Of a stretch of 14,974 bases of DNA, positions 1 through 7,681 are shown in pieces. Source of the stretch: BOG-908 sp964242035. GTDB lineage: Bacteria > Pseudomonadota > Alphaproteobacteria > Acetobacterales > Acetobacteraceae. The stretch's first letter is position 1. Each line of letters begins with the position of its first letter. Made by a program: the position numbers and the translations under genes. The notes beneath the pieces were generated by a model. That model had not been told where the DNA came from and ran no database searches. It was given only the letters and a program-made list of their open reading frames with translations. The DNA is taken from contig CAXTCL010000087.1 in assembly GCA_964242035.1 (NCBI GenBank), positions 1-14,974 on the forward strand. The letters run 5' to 3'.

Positions 1-579
1 GCCCAGTTTCTGCGCGTCCGCGAGCACATCGGCAAACTCCCGCCCGCGCTCGCGCATCTGCGTGAGAATGTAATTGCAGGTCCCATTGAGGATACCCGCA
101 ACCCGCCGGATGCGGTTCCCCGCCAGCCCCTCGCGCACCGCCTTTATCACCGGTATCCCGCCGGCCACCGCCGCCTCGAAGGCCAGCATGGCGCCGCCCT
201 CTTCCGCCGCCCGCGCCAGCTCCGCCCCGTGCAGCGCCAGCAGCGCCTTGTTCGCCGTGACCACCGGCCGCCCTGCGTGCAACGCCGCCAGCACCAGCCT
301 ACGCGCAACCCCCTCCGCGCCGCCGATAAGCTCAACCACAACGTCCACGTGAGGATCAGCCGCCAGCCCGGCCGCATCTTCGTGCCAGCGCAGCGCAGCC
401 AGATCCTCGCCGCGTTCGCGCCCGCGGTCCCGCGCGCTGACCGCAACCACCTCGATCGCGCGGCCGGCCCGCGCCGCGATCACATCGGCATTCTGCCGCA
501 ACAGCCGCAGCACGCCGCCGCCCACCACTCCCAGCCCCGCCACGCCCACGCGCAGCGGCGCCGCACCCGCCTGGCTCAA
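1..579 (-). CDS. hom: homoserine dehydrogenase, N-terminal part (runs off left edge)
   Basis: Reduces aspartate semialdehyde to homoserine with NAD(P)H, the branch point to threonine and methionine. The visible 193 residues hold the nucleotide-binding domain: a Rossmann fingerprint VGVAGLGVVGGGV at residues 11-23 and, near the window edge, GILNGTCNYILTQM, the signature leading into the catalytic domain. The family is usually about 430 residues, so the C-terminal half lies outside the window. No ATG is available at the right place. I chose TTG at 579 because it gives the expected N-terminus about ten residues before the fingerprint and overlaps the aminotransferase stop codon (TTGA), which implies translational coupling. 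The gene is co-directional with alaC and surely in the same transcript. Identity is firm from motifs; the exact start is an inference. Confidence 0.93.
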   Translation of the reverse strand, partial: MSQAGAAPLRVGVAGLGVVGGGVLRLLRQNADVIAARAGRAIEVVAVSARDRGRERGEDLAALRWHEDAAGLAADPHVDVVVELIGGAEGVARRLVLAALHAGRPVVTANKALLALHGAELARAAEEGGAMLAFEAAVAGGIPVIKAVREGLAGNRIRRVAGILNGTCNYILTQMRERGREFADVLADAQKLG

Positions 580-1796
580 GGTGCGGCAGCCAACGCCGGC
601 AACACCGGTGCCACGTTGCTGTCCGCCTGCAGGAACCCGCGTATGTTGCGTATCGCCTGACGCAGACGCTGCGTGTTCTCCACCAGCCCTATACGCACAT
701 GCCCGTCACCATGCTCGCCGAACCCCAAACCAGGCGCCACCGCCACCTGCGCCCGTTGCAACAGCAGTTTGGAAAACTCCACGCTTCCCAGATGCGCATA
801 ACGCGGCGGTATGGGCGCCCAGGCGAACATGCTGCCCTCCGGCGAAGGCACGTCCCACCCTGCCTGCCCCAGCCCGCGCACCAGCACGTCGCGCCGTTCC
901 TTGTAAAGCGCGCGCATCTCCGCCACGCAATCCTGCGGCCCGTTCAGCGCGGCGGCCGCCGCCACCTGTATCGGCGTGAACGCGCCATAATCCAGATACG
1001 ATTTCATACGCGCCAAGGCGGAGACCAGACGCGGATTGCCAGCGGCAAACCCGATACGCCACCCAGGCATGGAGTACGTCTTGGACATGGACGTGAACTC
1101 GACGGCAATCTCCTTCGCCCCAGGCACCTGTAGGATGGAAGGCGGCGGCACATCCCCAAAATAGATCTCCGCGTAAGCCAGATCCGACAATATCCAGACC
1201 TCATGCCGACGCGCGAACGCCACCAGCTCGGTGTAGAAATCCAGATCAGCCAGATACGCCGTGGGGTTGCTGGGAAAGTTCACGATCAGCGCCGTGGGCT
1301 TGGGCACCGAATGCCGCACGCCCACCTCCAGCGCCCGCAGCATCGCCTCGCCAGGCTGCGCCGGAATGCTGCGCACCGAGGCCCCGGCGATGATGAACCC
1401 GAACTGGTGTATCGGATAGGAAGGGTTAGGCACCAGGATGGTATCGCCAGGGCTGGTGATCGCGGAGGCCAGGTTAGCCAACCCCTCCTTTGACCCGAGC
1501 GTGGCAATCACCTCGCTCTCAGGATCCAGCTTTACTCCGAACCGCCGCGCGTAATACCCGGCCAGCGCGCGGCGCAGTCCGGGAATCCCCCGGCTCGTCG
1601 AATACCGGTGCGTACGCGGATCAGCCACCGTCTCCACCAGCTTGGCCACGATATGCGGCGGCGTCGGGCTGTCCGGATTGCCCATGCCAAGGTCGATGAT
1701 GTCCTGGCCCGCGGTGCGTGCACGCGCCTTGGCCGCGTTCACTTCGGCGAACACGTAAGGGGGCAGGCGGCGTATGCGGTGGAACTCTTCGGTCAT
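576..1796 (-). CDS. alaC: AlaC-type pyridoxal-phosphate aminotransferase (glutamate-pyruvate type)
   Basis: Class I/II aminotransferase of 406 residues, close to E. coli AlaC in length. Visible fold-type I residues: GSKEG at 101-105 (phosphate-binding loop), N177 in NFPSNPT, D205 and Y208 in SDLAYAE, the Schiff-base lysine K239 in SMSKTYSMPGWR, R247, and the carboxylate-binding R368 in GHVRIG. Such proteins are often labelled LL-diaminopimelate aminotransferase, but the MTEEFHRIRRLPPYVF start and overall pattern fit the alanine-forming AlaC group better; the substrate is not proven by sequence. The frame stays open upstream to 1979, but those 61 extra codons are translated repeat DNA, so I start at ATG 1796, which has AAGG 10 nt upstream (10-nt spacer). 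It overlaps hom by 4 bases, forming an alaC-hom operon. Confidence 0.9.
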   Translation of the reverse strand: MTEEFHRIRRLPPYVFAEVNAAKARARTAGQDIIDLGMGNPDSPTPPHIVAKLVETVADPRTHRYSTSRGIPGLRRALAGYYARRFGVKLDPESEVIATLGSKEGLANLASAITSPGDTILVPNPSYPIHQFGFIIAGASVRSIPAQPGEAMLRALEVGVRHSVPKPTALIVNFPSNPTAYLADLDFYTELVAFARRHEVWILSDLAYAEIYFGDVPPPSILQVPGAKEIAVEFTSMSKTYSMPGWRIGFAAGNPRLVSALARMKSYLDYGAFTPIQVAAAAALNGPQDCVAEMRALYKERRDVLVRGLGQAGWDVPSPEGSMFAWAPIPPRYAHLGSVEFSKLLLQRAQVAVAPGLGFGEHGDGHVRIGLVENTQRLRQAIRNIRGFLQADSNVAPVLPALAAAP

Positions 1797-1820
1797 CGTG
1801 TCGGCCTTGAGAAAGTAGGG

Positions 1821-1950
1821 AAGGAAGGCCTTCTTTTTTGAAAAAAAGAAGCAAAAAACTTTTACTCCGCTGTCGCGAGCCTGTCCCCACCACCCGACAA
1901 GGGCGCAAAAGCTTTTTGCTTCTTTTTTTCGAAAAAGAAGGCCTTGCTTA
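1821..1950. repeat. paired inverted-arm palindromic repeat, copy 1
   Basis: Left arm 1821-1864 and right arm 1905-1950 are inverted copies around a spacer of about 40 bp. The left arm contains AAGGCC then CTTCTTTTTT (1830-1839) pairing with AAAAAAGAAG (1842-1851), then CAAAAAACTTTT. The right arm is the mirror image: GCAAAAGCTTTTTGC, CTTCTTTTTTTCGAAAAAGAAG, GGCCTT. It fills the gap between the OmpA-like gene and alaC, both on the minus strand. Its right end includes the TAA stop of the OmpA-like gene (tta at 1948-1950). It could end the upstream transcript, but on the minus strand it also lies only 25 bases before the alaC start. Confidence 0.85.
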
Positions 1951-2961
1951 CTGTAGCCGCAGCACCGCTCCCCGCCCAAACGCGTCCGCGCTCAACCGTA
2001 TCGAACTCCCAGGCACACGCTGCGCCTCCAGCGCCACCGCAACCGCCCTTGCGCGACGCAGCGCAAGCTCCACCGCCGCCGCCTGCCCGTCCGGCGTGTC
2101 GGAGGCAGCACCCCCCAACCCCACCACCTCGATGCCTTGCTTGCGGCGGTGCGACAGAAAATCTTTCAGCGCCTGAGTCTGGCTCGCCCCCAGCACCGCG
2201 GACCCGTCGGCAAAATACACCTGCGTTCCCTTCGGGAGCGCCGTGCCCGCCGGCAGCACGCGCGGCGTAGGCAACGGCTGGGCGGGCAGGCCCTCGAATG
2301 CCGCAGGTGCCGGCGGCGCGTCGGGCAGGCTCGGTGCCGCGGCGAAATCGGCCGAGGCGCCACCCAGGGTCACCGGCGTGCCGGGTGCCGGCCCCGCTTG
2401 CACCGGTATCGCGCCGGGCGAGGCTGCCGGACCAGCCTGCGCCTCCAACGCCGGCGCAGGCTTGGCTGGCGCAGGCACCGCAGGCGGCGGCGCATCCGCC
2501 GTATCCAGCGTGGCCGAAGCAGGCGGCGCGGTGCCAGGTGCGGCAGTGGGGGCATTCCCGGCACCAGGCGCTGCCGGCGCCACCGCAGCCACCGGCGCCT
2601 GCGGCGGCGGCACCGGTGGCACAGGCGCCACCGGCGTATCGGCGGCTACCCGCTCCGTCCTGTCCCGCTCCGCCAGCAGCTGCGCCGCCAGGCCGTTCCG
2701 ATACGCGGTGGCCGGCAACACCGGCTTGGCTGGCACAGTCCCCAGCTTTGGATAAGGCTGCCCGGCACCAGGCGGCGGCGGCCGTTGCGCCGCAATCTCG
2801 CCGCCCTGCAGGTCGTGGAACAGATCGACCGGCCCGCTCACCGGATCGCTGCACCCGCCCAGCGCCAGCCCAGCAGCCAGCATCAATCCCGCGGGCGTCC
2901 AGCCGCACTTCGCTTGAACCGAACCCAAGCGAAGCCTACCCTCTGACCAACAACCAGGCAT
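1948..2961 (-). CDS. OmpA-like domain lipoprotein with long Pro/Ala-rich linker
   Basis: 337 residues. The N-terminus has a hydrophobic stretch ending in the lipobox LGGC (C37), so the mature protein should be lipid-anchored, probably in the outer membrane. Residues about 100-240 are low-complexity Pro/Ala sequence likely spanning periplasm. Residues about 245-337 form an OmpA-like peptidoglycan-binding domain (VYFADGSAVL, GLGGAASD, LALRRARAVAVAL, then SIRLSADAFGRG). Family knowledge suggests a link between outer membrane and cell wall; no specific partner can be named. ATG 2961 has GGAGG 10 bases upstream. TTG 2928 would give a more ordinary 26-residue signal peptide and remains possible. 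Transcribed divergently from phaC. The stop codon lies inside the end of repeat copy 1. Confidence 0.8.
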   Translation of the reverse strand: MPGCWSEGRLRLGSVQAKCGWTPAGLMLAAGLALGGCSDPVSGPVDLFHDLQGGEIAAQRPPPPGAGQPYPKLGTVPAKPVLPATAYRNGLAAQLLAERDRTERVAADTPVAPVPPVPPPQAPVAAVAPAAPGAGNAPTAAPGTAPPASATLDTADAPPPAVPAPAKPAPALEAQAGPAASPGAIPVQAGPAPGTPVTLGGASADFAAAPSLPDAPPAPAAFEGLPAQPLPTPRVLPAGTALPKGTQVYFADGSAVLGASQTQALKDFLSHRRKQGIEVVGLGGAASDTPDGQAAAVELALRRARAVAVALEAQRVPGSSIRLSADAFGRGAVLRLQ

Positions 2962-3032
2962 AAAGCCGCAGCCTCCGACCGACGCCCCGATCTAACCCGG
3001 TCCAGCGCCCGCCGGAAAGGATACATCAGGAA
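2962..3032. promoter_or_regulatory. divergent promoter region between OmpA-like lipoprotein and phaC
   Basis: Seventy-one bases separate two divergent starts, so promoters for both must lie here or run into the coding ends. A GGAGG (minus strand) serves the lipoprotein, and AAGGA about 11 bases before ATG 3033 may serve phaC. I see no convincing -35/-10 pair. Confidence 0.45.
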
Positions 3033-4853
3033 ATGCCAGACGCACGCACACCAGACGCCCCGCCGGATCCCAAACCCATCGAGTTCAAGCTCGCCGACCC
3101 GCAGGTGATCGGCCGCACCATGGCCGACGTGGCCGAGCGGTCGCAGCGGATCGTCGCCGATTGGCTGGACCGCCAGTCCCGCACCGCCCCCAGTGCGGAT
3201 CCGCTCAACATCGGCCGCGCGTTCCTGGAGATGACCGCCCGCCTGGTCGCCAACCCGGCCCATTTGGTGCAGGCGCAGATCGGCTTCTGGCAGGACTACG
3301 TCACACTCTGGCAGAACACCACGCGCCGGATGATGGGCATCGACAGCACGCCCGTCATCGAACCCGACGCGAAGGATAAGCGATTCCGCGACGAATCCTG
3401 GCGCCAGGGCGAAGTCTTCGACTTCATCAAGCAGAGTTACCTGCTGAGCGCGCGCTACGTGCATGACGTGGTCGGCGGCGTCGACGGCCTGGATACGAAA
3501 ACCGCCAAAAAGGTCGATTTCTACGCGCGCCAGTTCATGGACGCGATGAGCCCGTCGAACTTCCTGCTGACCAACCCCGAAGTCCTGCGCCGCACGAAGG
3601 AGACCGGCGGCGAGAACCTGCTGCGCGGCCTGAACAACCTGCTCTGCGACCTGGAGCGCGGGCGCGGCAAGCTCAGCATACGCATGACCGACCCGGACGC
3701 CTTCAAGGTCGGCGACAATATCGGCATCTCGCCTGGCAAGATCGTGTTCCAGAACGAGCTGATGCAGCTCATCCAGTACACCCCCACCACCAAGACCGTG
3801 CTGAAGCGCCCGCTGCTGATCCTGCCGCCGTGGATCAACAAGTTCTACATCCTGGATCTGCGCCCGAAGAACAGCCTGGTGCGCTATGCCGTCTCCCAGG
3901 GCCACACCGTGTTTATGGTGAGCTGGGTCAACCCGGACGCGCGCCTCGCCGATGCCGGCTTCGAAGACTACATGCACAAGGGCATCTTCGCCGCCCTCGA
4001 CGCGATTGAAGCCGCCACCGGCGAACACGACGTCAACGCCATCGGCTATTGCCTGGGCGGCACCCTGCTGGGCGCCACGCTGGCCTGGATGGCCAAGCGC
4101 AACATCGACCGCATCAAGTCGGCCACCTTCTTCGTCTGCCTGCTGGATTTCGAGGAAGCCGGCGAGCTCAGCGTCTTCATCGACGAGGAACAGCTCAAAT
4201 CCCTCGAAGGCCGCATGCAGGAACAGGGCTACCTCGAAGGCGGCGACATGGCGGCCACCTTCAACATGCTGCGCGCCAACGACCTGATCTGGTCCTTCGT
4301 GGTGAACAACTACCTGCTCGGCAACGACCCGTTCCCCTTTGACTTGCTCTACTGGAATGCGGACGCCACCCGCATGCCGGCGCGCATGCACAGCTACTAC
4401 CTGCGTCACATGTACCAGCAGAACCTGCTCTCAAAACCCGACGCGCTGACGCTGGACGGCGAAACCCTCAACCTCGGCCAGGTCACCACGCCGGCCTACT
4501 TCCTCTCCACGCGCGAGGACCACATCGCGCCCTGGCGCAGCACCTACCGCGGCACCCAGCTCCTCGGCGGCCCGAAACGTTTCATCCTGGCCGCATCGGG
4601 CCACATTGCCGGCGTGGTAAACCCGCCGGAAGGCGGCAAATACAATCACTGGGTCAACGAAACCCTGCCGGCAGACCCGCAAGCCTGGCTGGACGGTGCG
4701 GTGGAAATGTCTGGCTCCTGGTGGAGCGATTGGAACACCTGGGTCACCACCCATGCACCGGAGGAGGTCCCGGCGCGCACACCGGGCGACGGCCGGCTTG
4801 TTCCCATCGAGGATGCGCCCGGAAGTTACGTGCTGGTGAAGTCAGGGACGTAG
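3033..4853 (+). CDS. phaC: class I poly(3-hydroxyalkanoate) synthase
   Basis: Polymerises 3-hydroxyacyl-CoA into polyhydroxyalkanoate on cytoplasmic granules as a carbon reserve. The 606-residue length fits class I synthases (Cupriavidus PhaC is 589). The N-terminal PhaC_N region (about 80-260) is followed by an alpha/beta-hydrolase fold. The lipase-like box GYCLGG supplies the nucleophile C340 (Cys in place of Ser, as in all PHA synthases), D496 lies in TREDHIAPW and H524 in SGHIAGVVNPP. These match the Cys319/Asp480/His508 triad of C. necator. All catalytic residues are present, so activity is expected. No phaA, phaB, phasin or phaR lies in the window; the neighbours are an OmpA-like lipoprotein and an NmrA-like protein. 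The alaC-hom pair next door suggests the block is core chromosome. Confidence 0.96.
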   Translation: MPDARTPDAPPDPKPIEFKLADPQVIGRTMADVAERSQRIVADWLDRQSRTAPSADPLNIGRAFLEMTARLVANPAHLVQAQIGFWQDYVTLWQNTTRRMMGIDSTPVIEPDAKDKRFRDESWRQGEVFDFIKQSYLLSARYVHDVVGGVDGLDTKTAKKVDFYARQFMDAMSPSNFLLTNPEVLRRTKETGGENLLRGLNNLLCDLERGRGKLSIRMTDPDAFKVGDNIGISPGKIVFQNELMQLIQYTPTTKTVLKRPLLILPPWINKFYILDLRPKNSLVRYAVSQGHTVFMVSWVNPDARLADAGFEDYMHKGIFAALDAIEAATGEHDVNAIGYCLGGTLLGATLAWMAKRNIDRIKSATFFVCLLDFEEAGELSVFIDEEQLKSLEGRMQEQGYLEGGDMAATFNMLRANDLIWSFVVNNYLLGNDPFPFDLLYWNADATRMPARMHSYYLRHMYQQNLLSKPDALTLDGETLNLGQVTTPAYFLSTREDHIAPWRSTYRGTQLLGGPKRFILAASGHIAGVVNPPEGGKYNHWVNETLPADPQAWLDGAVEMSGSWWSDWNTWVTTHAPEEVPARTPGDGRLVPIEDAPGSYVLVKSGT

Positions 4854-4999
4854 GAGGCGTGCCTGCCTTGGTCGATTGAAAATGGCGCGGACCGACGTGA
4901 CCTTAAACAGGTCGGTAGGCTGACGGGAAACCCAGGAGCCGGGGCTGGTGCCTGTTCCAGGAACGCCAACGTAGCAGTTCGAAGTTGCGGAGACACTGG

Positions 5000-5926
5000 A
5001 TGACGACAACGATCATGCTGGCCGGCGCCTCGGGTGACCTGGGGCAGCGGATTGCAAAGGCGCTTCTGGCGCGGGGCATGACCGTGCGCGCGCTCACCCG
5101 GCATGATGTCGGACAAGCTGAACGCGAAAGACTTTCCGGCCAGGGCGTGGAGATTGTGCTGGCGGATGTCGGCGATGTGGACGCGGTCGCACGTGCCTGC
5201 GACGGTGCCGCCTGTGTTGTCTCCGCGCTCAATGGGCTGCGTGACGTCATTATCGATCGCCAGGGCGTTCTGCTCGACGCCGCGGCAAAGGCTGGCGTGC
5301 CGCGGTTCATCTCGTCGGATTACGCGGCCGACTTCACGAAAACCGAACCAGGCCGCAACCGAAACTTCGATCTCCGCCGCGATTTCAAGGCGCGCGCGGA
5401 CAAGGCGCCGATCAAGGTCACATCGATTCTGAACGGCGGCTTCATGGACATGCTCGGTGTCGAGATGCCGATCATCCAGCCACGCATTCGCCGCGTGATC
5501 TACTGGGGCGACGCCGATCAGAAGCTGGATTTCACCATGAAAGACGACGTCGCAGCCTTTGTGGCGGAAGCGGCGCGCGACGAGACGACGCCGCGTATCC
5601 TGCGTATCGCCGGCGACACCTTGAGTGCGCGTGATCTGGCGGCCGTGATGCAGAGGGTCACCGGCGGTCCTTTCCGGATTTTCAAAGCCGGAAACATGGC
5701 CTCGCTTGGAGCTCTCATCCGTGTGGCCAGGTTCATGGCGCCGCAGCCGCGCGCCGTGTTCCCGCCGTGGCAGGGCCTGCAATACCTGCGCGACATGTTC
5801 AGCGGTCAGGCAAAGCTATTCCCGTTGGACAATGACCGTTACCCGGATATCATCTGGACCACCGTAGAGCAAAGCCTGTCAGCAAGCATGGGCCGCCATC
5901 AAGCCAACAGCGCAAATGCGCCCTGA
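5000..5926 (+). CDS. NmrA-like NAD(P)-binding protein (atypical SDR)
   Basis: 308-residue Rossmann protein of the NmrA / isoflavone-reductase-like branch of the short-chain dehydrogenase superfamily. Visible features are a glycine-rich loop GASGDLG (9-15) after the first strand MTTTIMLA, an acidic strand end ADVGD near 55-59, and PRFISSDYAADF (101-112), the counterpart of the xRFxPSxFG block of the family. The catalytic YxxxK of classical SDRs is not evident, so this may be a redox sensor or an unusual reductase; the substrate cannot be inferred. A TTG at 4985 would add five residues, but ATG 5000 has GGAG 7 bases upstream and gives the usual start close to the first beta strand. The 146-bp gap from phaC suggests its own promoter. 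A repeat half-arm follows its stop. Confidence 0.82.
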   Translation: MTTTIMLAGASGDLGQRIAKALLARGMTVRALTRHDVGQAERERLSGQGVEIVLADVGDVDAVARACDGAACVVSALNGLRDVIIDRQGVLLDAAAKAGVPRFISSDYAADFTKTEPGRNRNFDLRRDFKARADKAPIKVTSILNGGFMDMLGVEMPIIQPRIRRVIYWGDADQKLDFTMKDDVAAFVAEAARDETTPRILRIAGDTLSARDLAAVMQRVTGGPFRIFKAGNMASLGALIRVARFMAPQPRAVFPPWQGLQYLRDMFSGQAKLFPLDNDRYPDIIWTTVEQSLSASMGRHQANSANAP

Positions 5927-5941
5927 AGAACACCATCAGGA

Positions 5942-5989
5942 ACAAAAGTTTTTTGCTTTTTTTTCAAAAAAGAAGGCCTTGCTTCCTTT
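5942..5989 (+). repeat. solo arm of the palindromic repeat, copy 2
   Basis: A single right-type arm: ACAAAAGTTTTTTGC, then a T-run/A-run hairpin and AAGAAGGCCTTGCTTCC. No partner arm is visible upstream before the NmrA-like stop (5926). The central stem has lost symmetry relative to complete copies (GCTTTTTTTTC in place of GCTTCTTTTTTTC). It lies between two plus-strand genes and ends 82 bases before the next start. Confidence 0.75.
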
Positions 5990-6071
5990 GCCACGATCGG
6001 CCGTCAAGCAGCCGTTAATCAGCCCGTAACCCCTAGGCGCTATTTCTAGACGAAGTCTCCAGGGGCGCATC

Positions 6072-7493
6072 ATGTTCACCCTACTCGTCACCTCCCTACT
6101 CGCAATTGCAGCCGCCCTAGCCATCGCTCTCGGCCGCCTGGCGCAAACCACCAAGGCCGTGCGTGCGCACGCCGTCACCAACGCGGCCCTGCAATCCGCC
6201 CGCCAACTGGACCTGTTCCGCATTGCCCGCCGCGACACGCTGACCCAGCTCGCAAACCGCCAGGCGTTCAGCGAAACCCTCGCCGCCCAGTTCGCGCGCA
6301 ACATCCCTTTTGCCCTTCTTTTGATCGACCTGGACGGCTTCGACCGTATCAACGCCAATCTGGGCCAGGCCACCGCCGACGAAGTTCTGCGCGCCATCGC
6401 CGCCCGTATTCTGGTCCAAGCCGAACGCGACCACGCCGCCCGCATGGACGGGGACAGCTTCGCCCTCCTCCTCACCAGCCCGGATGACCTGGCCGACCTG
6501 CCGGCAGCCACTGCCCGGATCGCGGCAAGCCTCGCCGCGCCCTACCCTGCCGCCGGTGAACTCGTCGATGCCGGTGCCAGCATCGGCGTGGCCCTCGCCT
6601 CCCTGCACGGCCCCAACGCCGAAACCCTGCTGCGCGCCGCGCAATCCGCCCTGGCCGAAGCCAAGCAGGAAGGCGGCGGCCGCAGCACCATCTGCGGCCT
6701 GATCCAGGCCGAGGACGTGTTGACCCGCCAGCGCACCCGCCGGGACCTCCAGCGCGCCATACAGGACGGACAGATCGTCCCCTATTATCAGCCGATCGTG
6801 CGCCTGCCCGGCGCGGAGATCGCCAAATTCGAGATACTGGCCAGGTGGATCCACCCGCAGCTCGGCATTCTCCTGCCCGAACAGTTCATCGCCCTGGCGG
6901 ACGACATGGGCCTCGCCGGCCAGATAAGCATGTCCCTCCTGCGCCAGGTCGCCGCAGACACGCAGGATTGGCCGGCCTGGTGCCGCTACGCGATCAACGT
7001 CTCTCCAGGCCAGGTACGCGAACTGATCGGCTTGCTGAACGCCCAGCCAGGCGCCTGGCAGCGCCGCATGGATTTGAGCCGGCTCGAAGTGGAAATCAGC
7101 GAAGCAGCACTGACGCAGGATCGCGCCTTGTGCCGCGAACTTATCGACGTCCTGCACGAACAGGGCGCCCGCGCCGTGCTTGACGATTTCGGCAGCGCCT
7201 CGAACTTCTTCCATCTGCGCGACATGCCGTTCGACGCGATCAAGATCGGCAAGACATTCGTCCAGACCCTGGCGCAAGATTCCCGTGCCGAAGCCTGTGT
7301 CATGTCCATGCTCTGGCTCGGCCTGGGCCTGGGCATAGACATCGTGGCAGATGGCGTGGAAACCCCTGAAGTCGCCGAGCGCCTGGCGGCACTTGGCTGC
7401 ACGTATGCCCAGGGTTTCCTCTATGCGCGCCCTGGGCCTGTGGAAGCCGCTTACAAAGTGCTGGGCATTGAGCGTGCGTTGGAGGCGGCGTGA
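6072..7493 (+). CDS. membrane-anchored tandem GGDEF-EAL protein, both domains degenerate
   Basis: 473 residues: one N-terminal membrane helix (about 1-24), GGDEF-like domain (about 50-205), EAL-like domain (about 215-460). The GGDEF site reads MDGDSF (125-130) although the earlier metal motif LIDLDGF is kept, so cyclase activity is doubtful. The EAL domain keeps E254 (as EIL), N309, E341, D371/D372, K391 and Q447. However, loop 6 reads DFGSASNF in place of DFGTGYSS, KID has become KIG, and AEGVE has become ADGVE. From family knowledge, loss of the loop-6 pattern and of these acids usually impairs c-di-GMP hydrolysis, so this may bind the nucleotide or act through a partner. ATG 6072 follows AGGGG with an 8-base spacing. 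Flanked on both sides by the palindromic repeat. Confidence 0.9.
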   Translation: MFTLLVTSLLAIAAALAIALGRLAQTTKAVRAHAVTNAALQSARQLDLFRIARRDTLTQLANRQAFSETLAAQFARNIPFALLLIDLDGFDRINANLGQATADEVLRAIAARILVQAERDHAARMDGDSFALLLTSPDDLADLPAATARIAASLAAPYPAAGELVDAGASIGVALASLHGPNAETLLRAAQSALAEAKQEGGGRSTICGLIQAEDVLTRQRTRRDLQRAIQDGQIVPYYQPIVRLPGAEIAKFEILARWIHPQLGILLPEQFIALADDMGLAGQISMSLLRQVAADTQDWPAWCRYAINVSPGQVRELIGLLNAQPGAWQRRMDLSRLEVEISEAALTQDRALCRELIDVLHEQGARAVLDDFGSASNFFHLRDMPFDAIKIGKTFVQTLAQDSRAEACVMSMLWLGLGLGIDIVADGVETPEVAERLAALGCTYAQGFLYARPGPVEAAYKVLGIERALEAA

Positions 7494-7496
7494 GGC

Positions 7497-7681
7497 AAGA
7501 AAGCGAGGCCTTCTTTTTTGAAAAAGAAGCAAAAAACTTTTGCTACCTCGCCTGCACCAAAAGGTTGCACGACTCCGCAATAACGGACTGGCATTGTCGA
7601 ACCAGCTGTCACCACGAGGGCGCGACAGCGGTGTCAAAGTTCTTGCTTCTTTTTTTCAGAAAAGAAGACCTTTCTTCCTTC
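7497..7681. repeat. paired inverted-arm palindromic repeat, copy 3
   Basis: It fills the space between the stops of two convergent genes: TGA at 7491-7493 and TAG (minus) at 7682-7684. The left arm (about 7497-7542) has AGGCC, CTTCTTTTTT, AAAAAGAAGC and AAAAAACTTTTGC. The right arm (about 7635-7681) is the inverse with several substitutions (CAAAGTTCTTGC, TTTTTTTCAGAAAAGAAG). The spacer is about 90 bp and unrelated to other spacers. Here the hairpins could work as a bidirectional terminator. Confidence 0.85.

Noticed and set aside
1797..1979. 61-codon N-terminal extension of AlaC
   Set aside because: It translates repeat copy 1; the family start MTEEF at 1796 is supported by alignment to known AlaC N-termini.
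1862..2908. 348-codon open frame overlapping the OmpA-like gene on the same strand
   Set aside because: An out-of-frame shadow of Gly/Ala/Cys; the other frame has the lipobox and the OmpA-like domain.
2883..4409. 508-codon open frame on the minus strand opposite phaC
   Set aside because: It is antisense to a gene with all PHA synthase motifs; its protein is a GC-codon shadow rich in Val, Ala, His and Gln with no recognisable domain.
4891..4916. ACCGAC/GTCGGT inverted repeat after phaC as a terminator
   Set aside because: Six pairs, a 14-base loop and no T-run; too weak to call. A GTTCCAGGAAC palindrome at 4954-4964 is likewise unsupported as an operator.
6117..7637. 506-codon open frame on the minus strand opposite the GGDEF-EAL gene
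   Set aside because: Antisense shadow; its start lies inside repeat copy 3 and no domain is recognisable.
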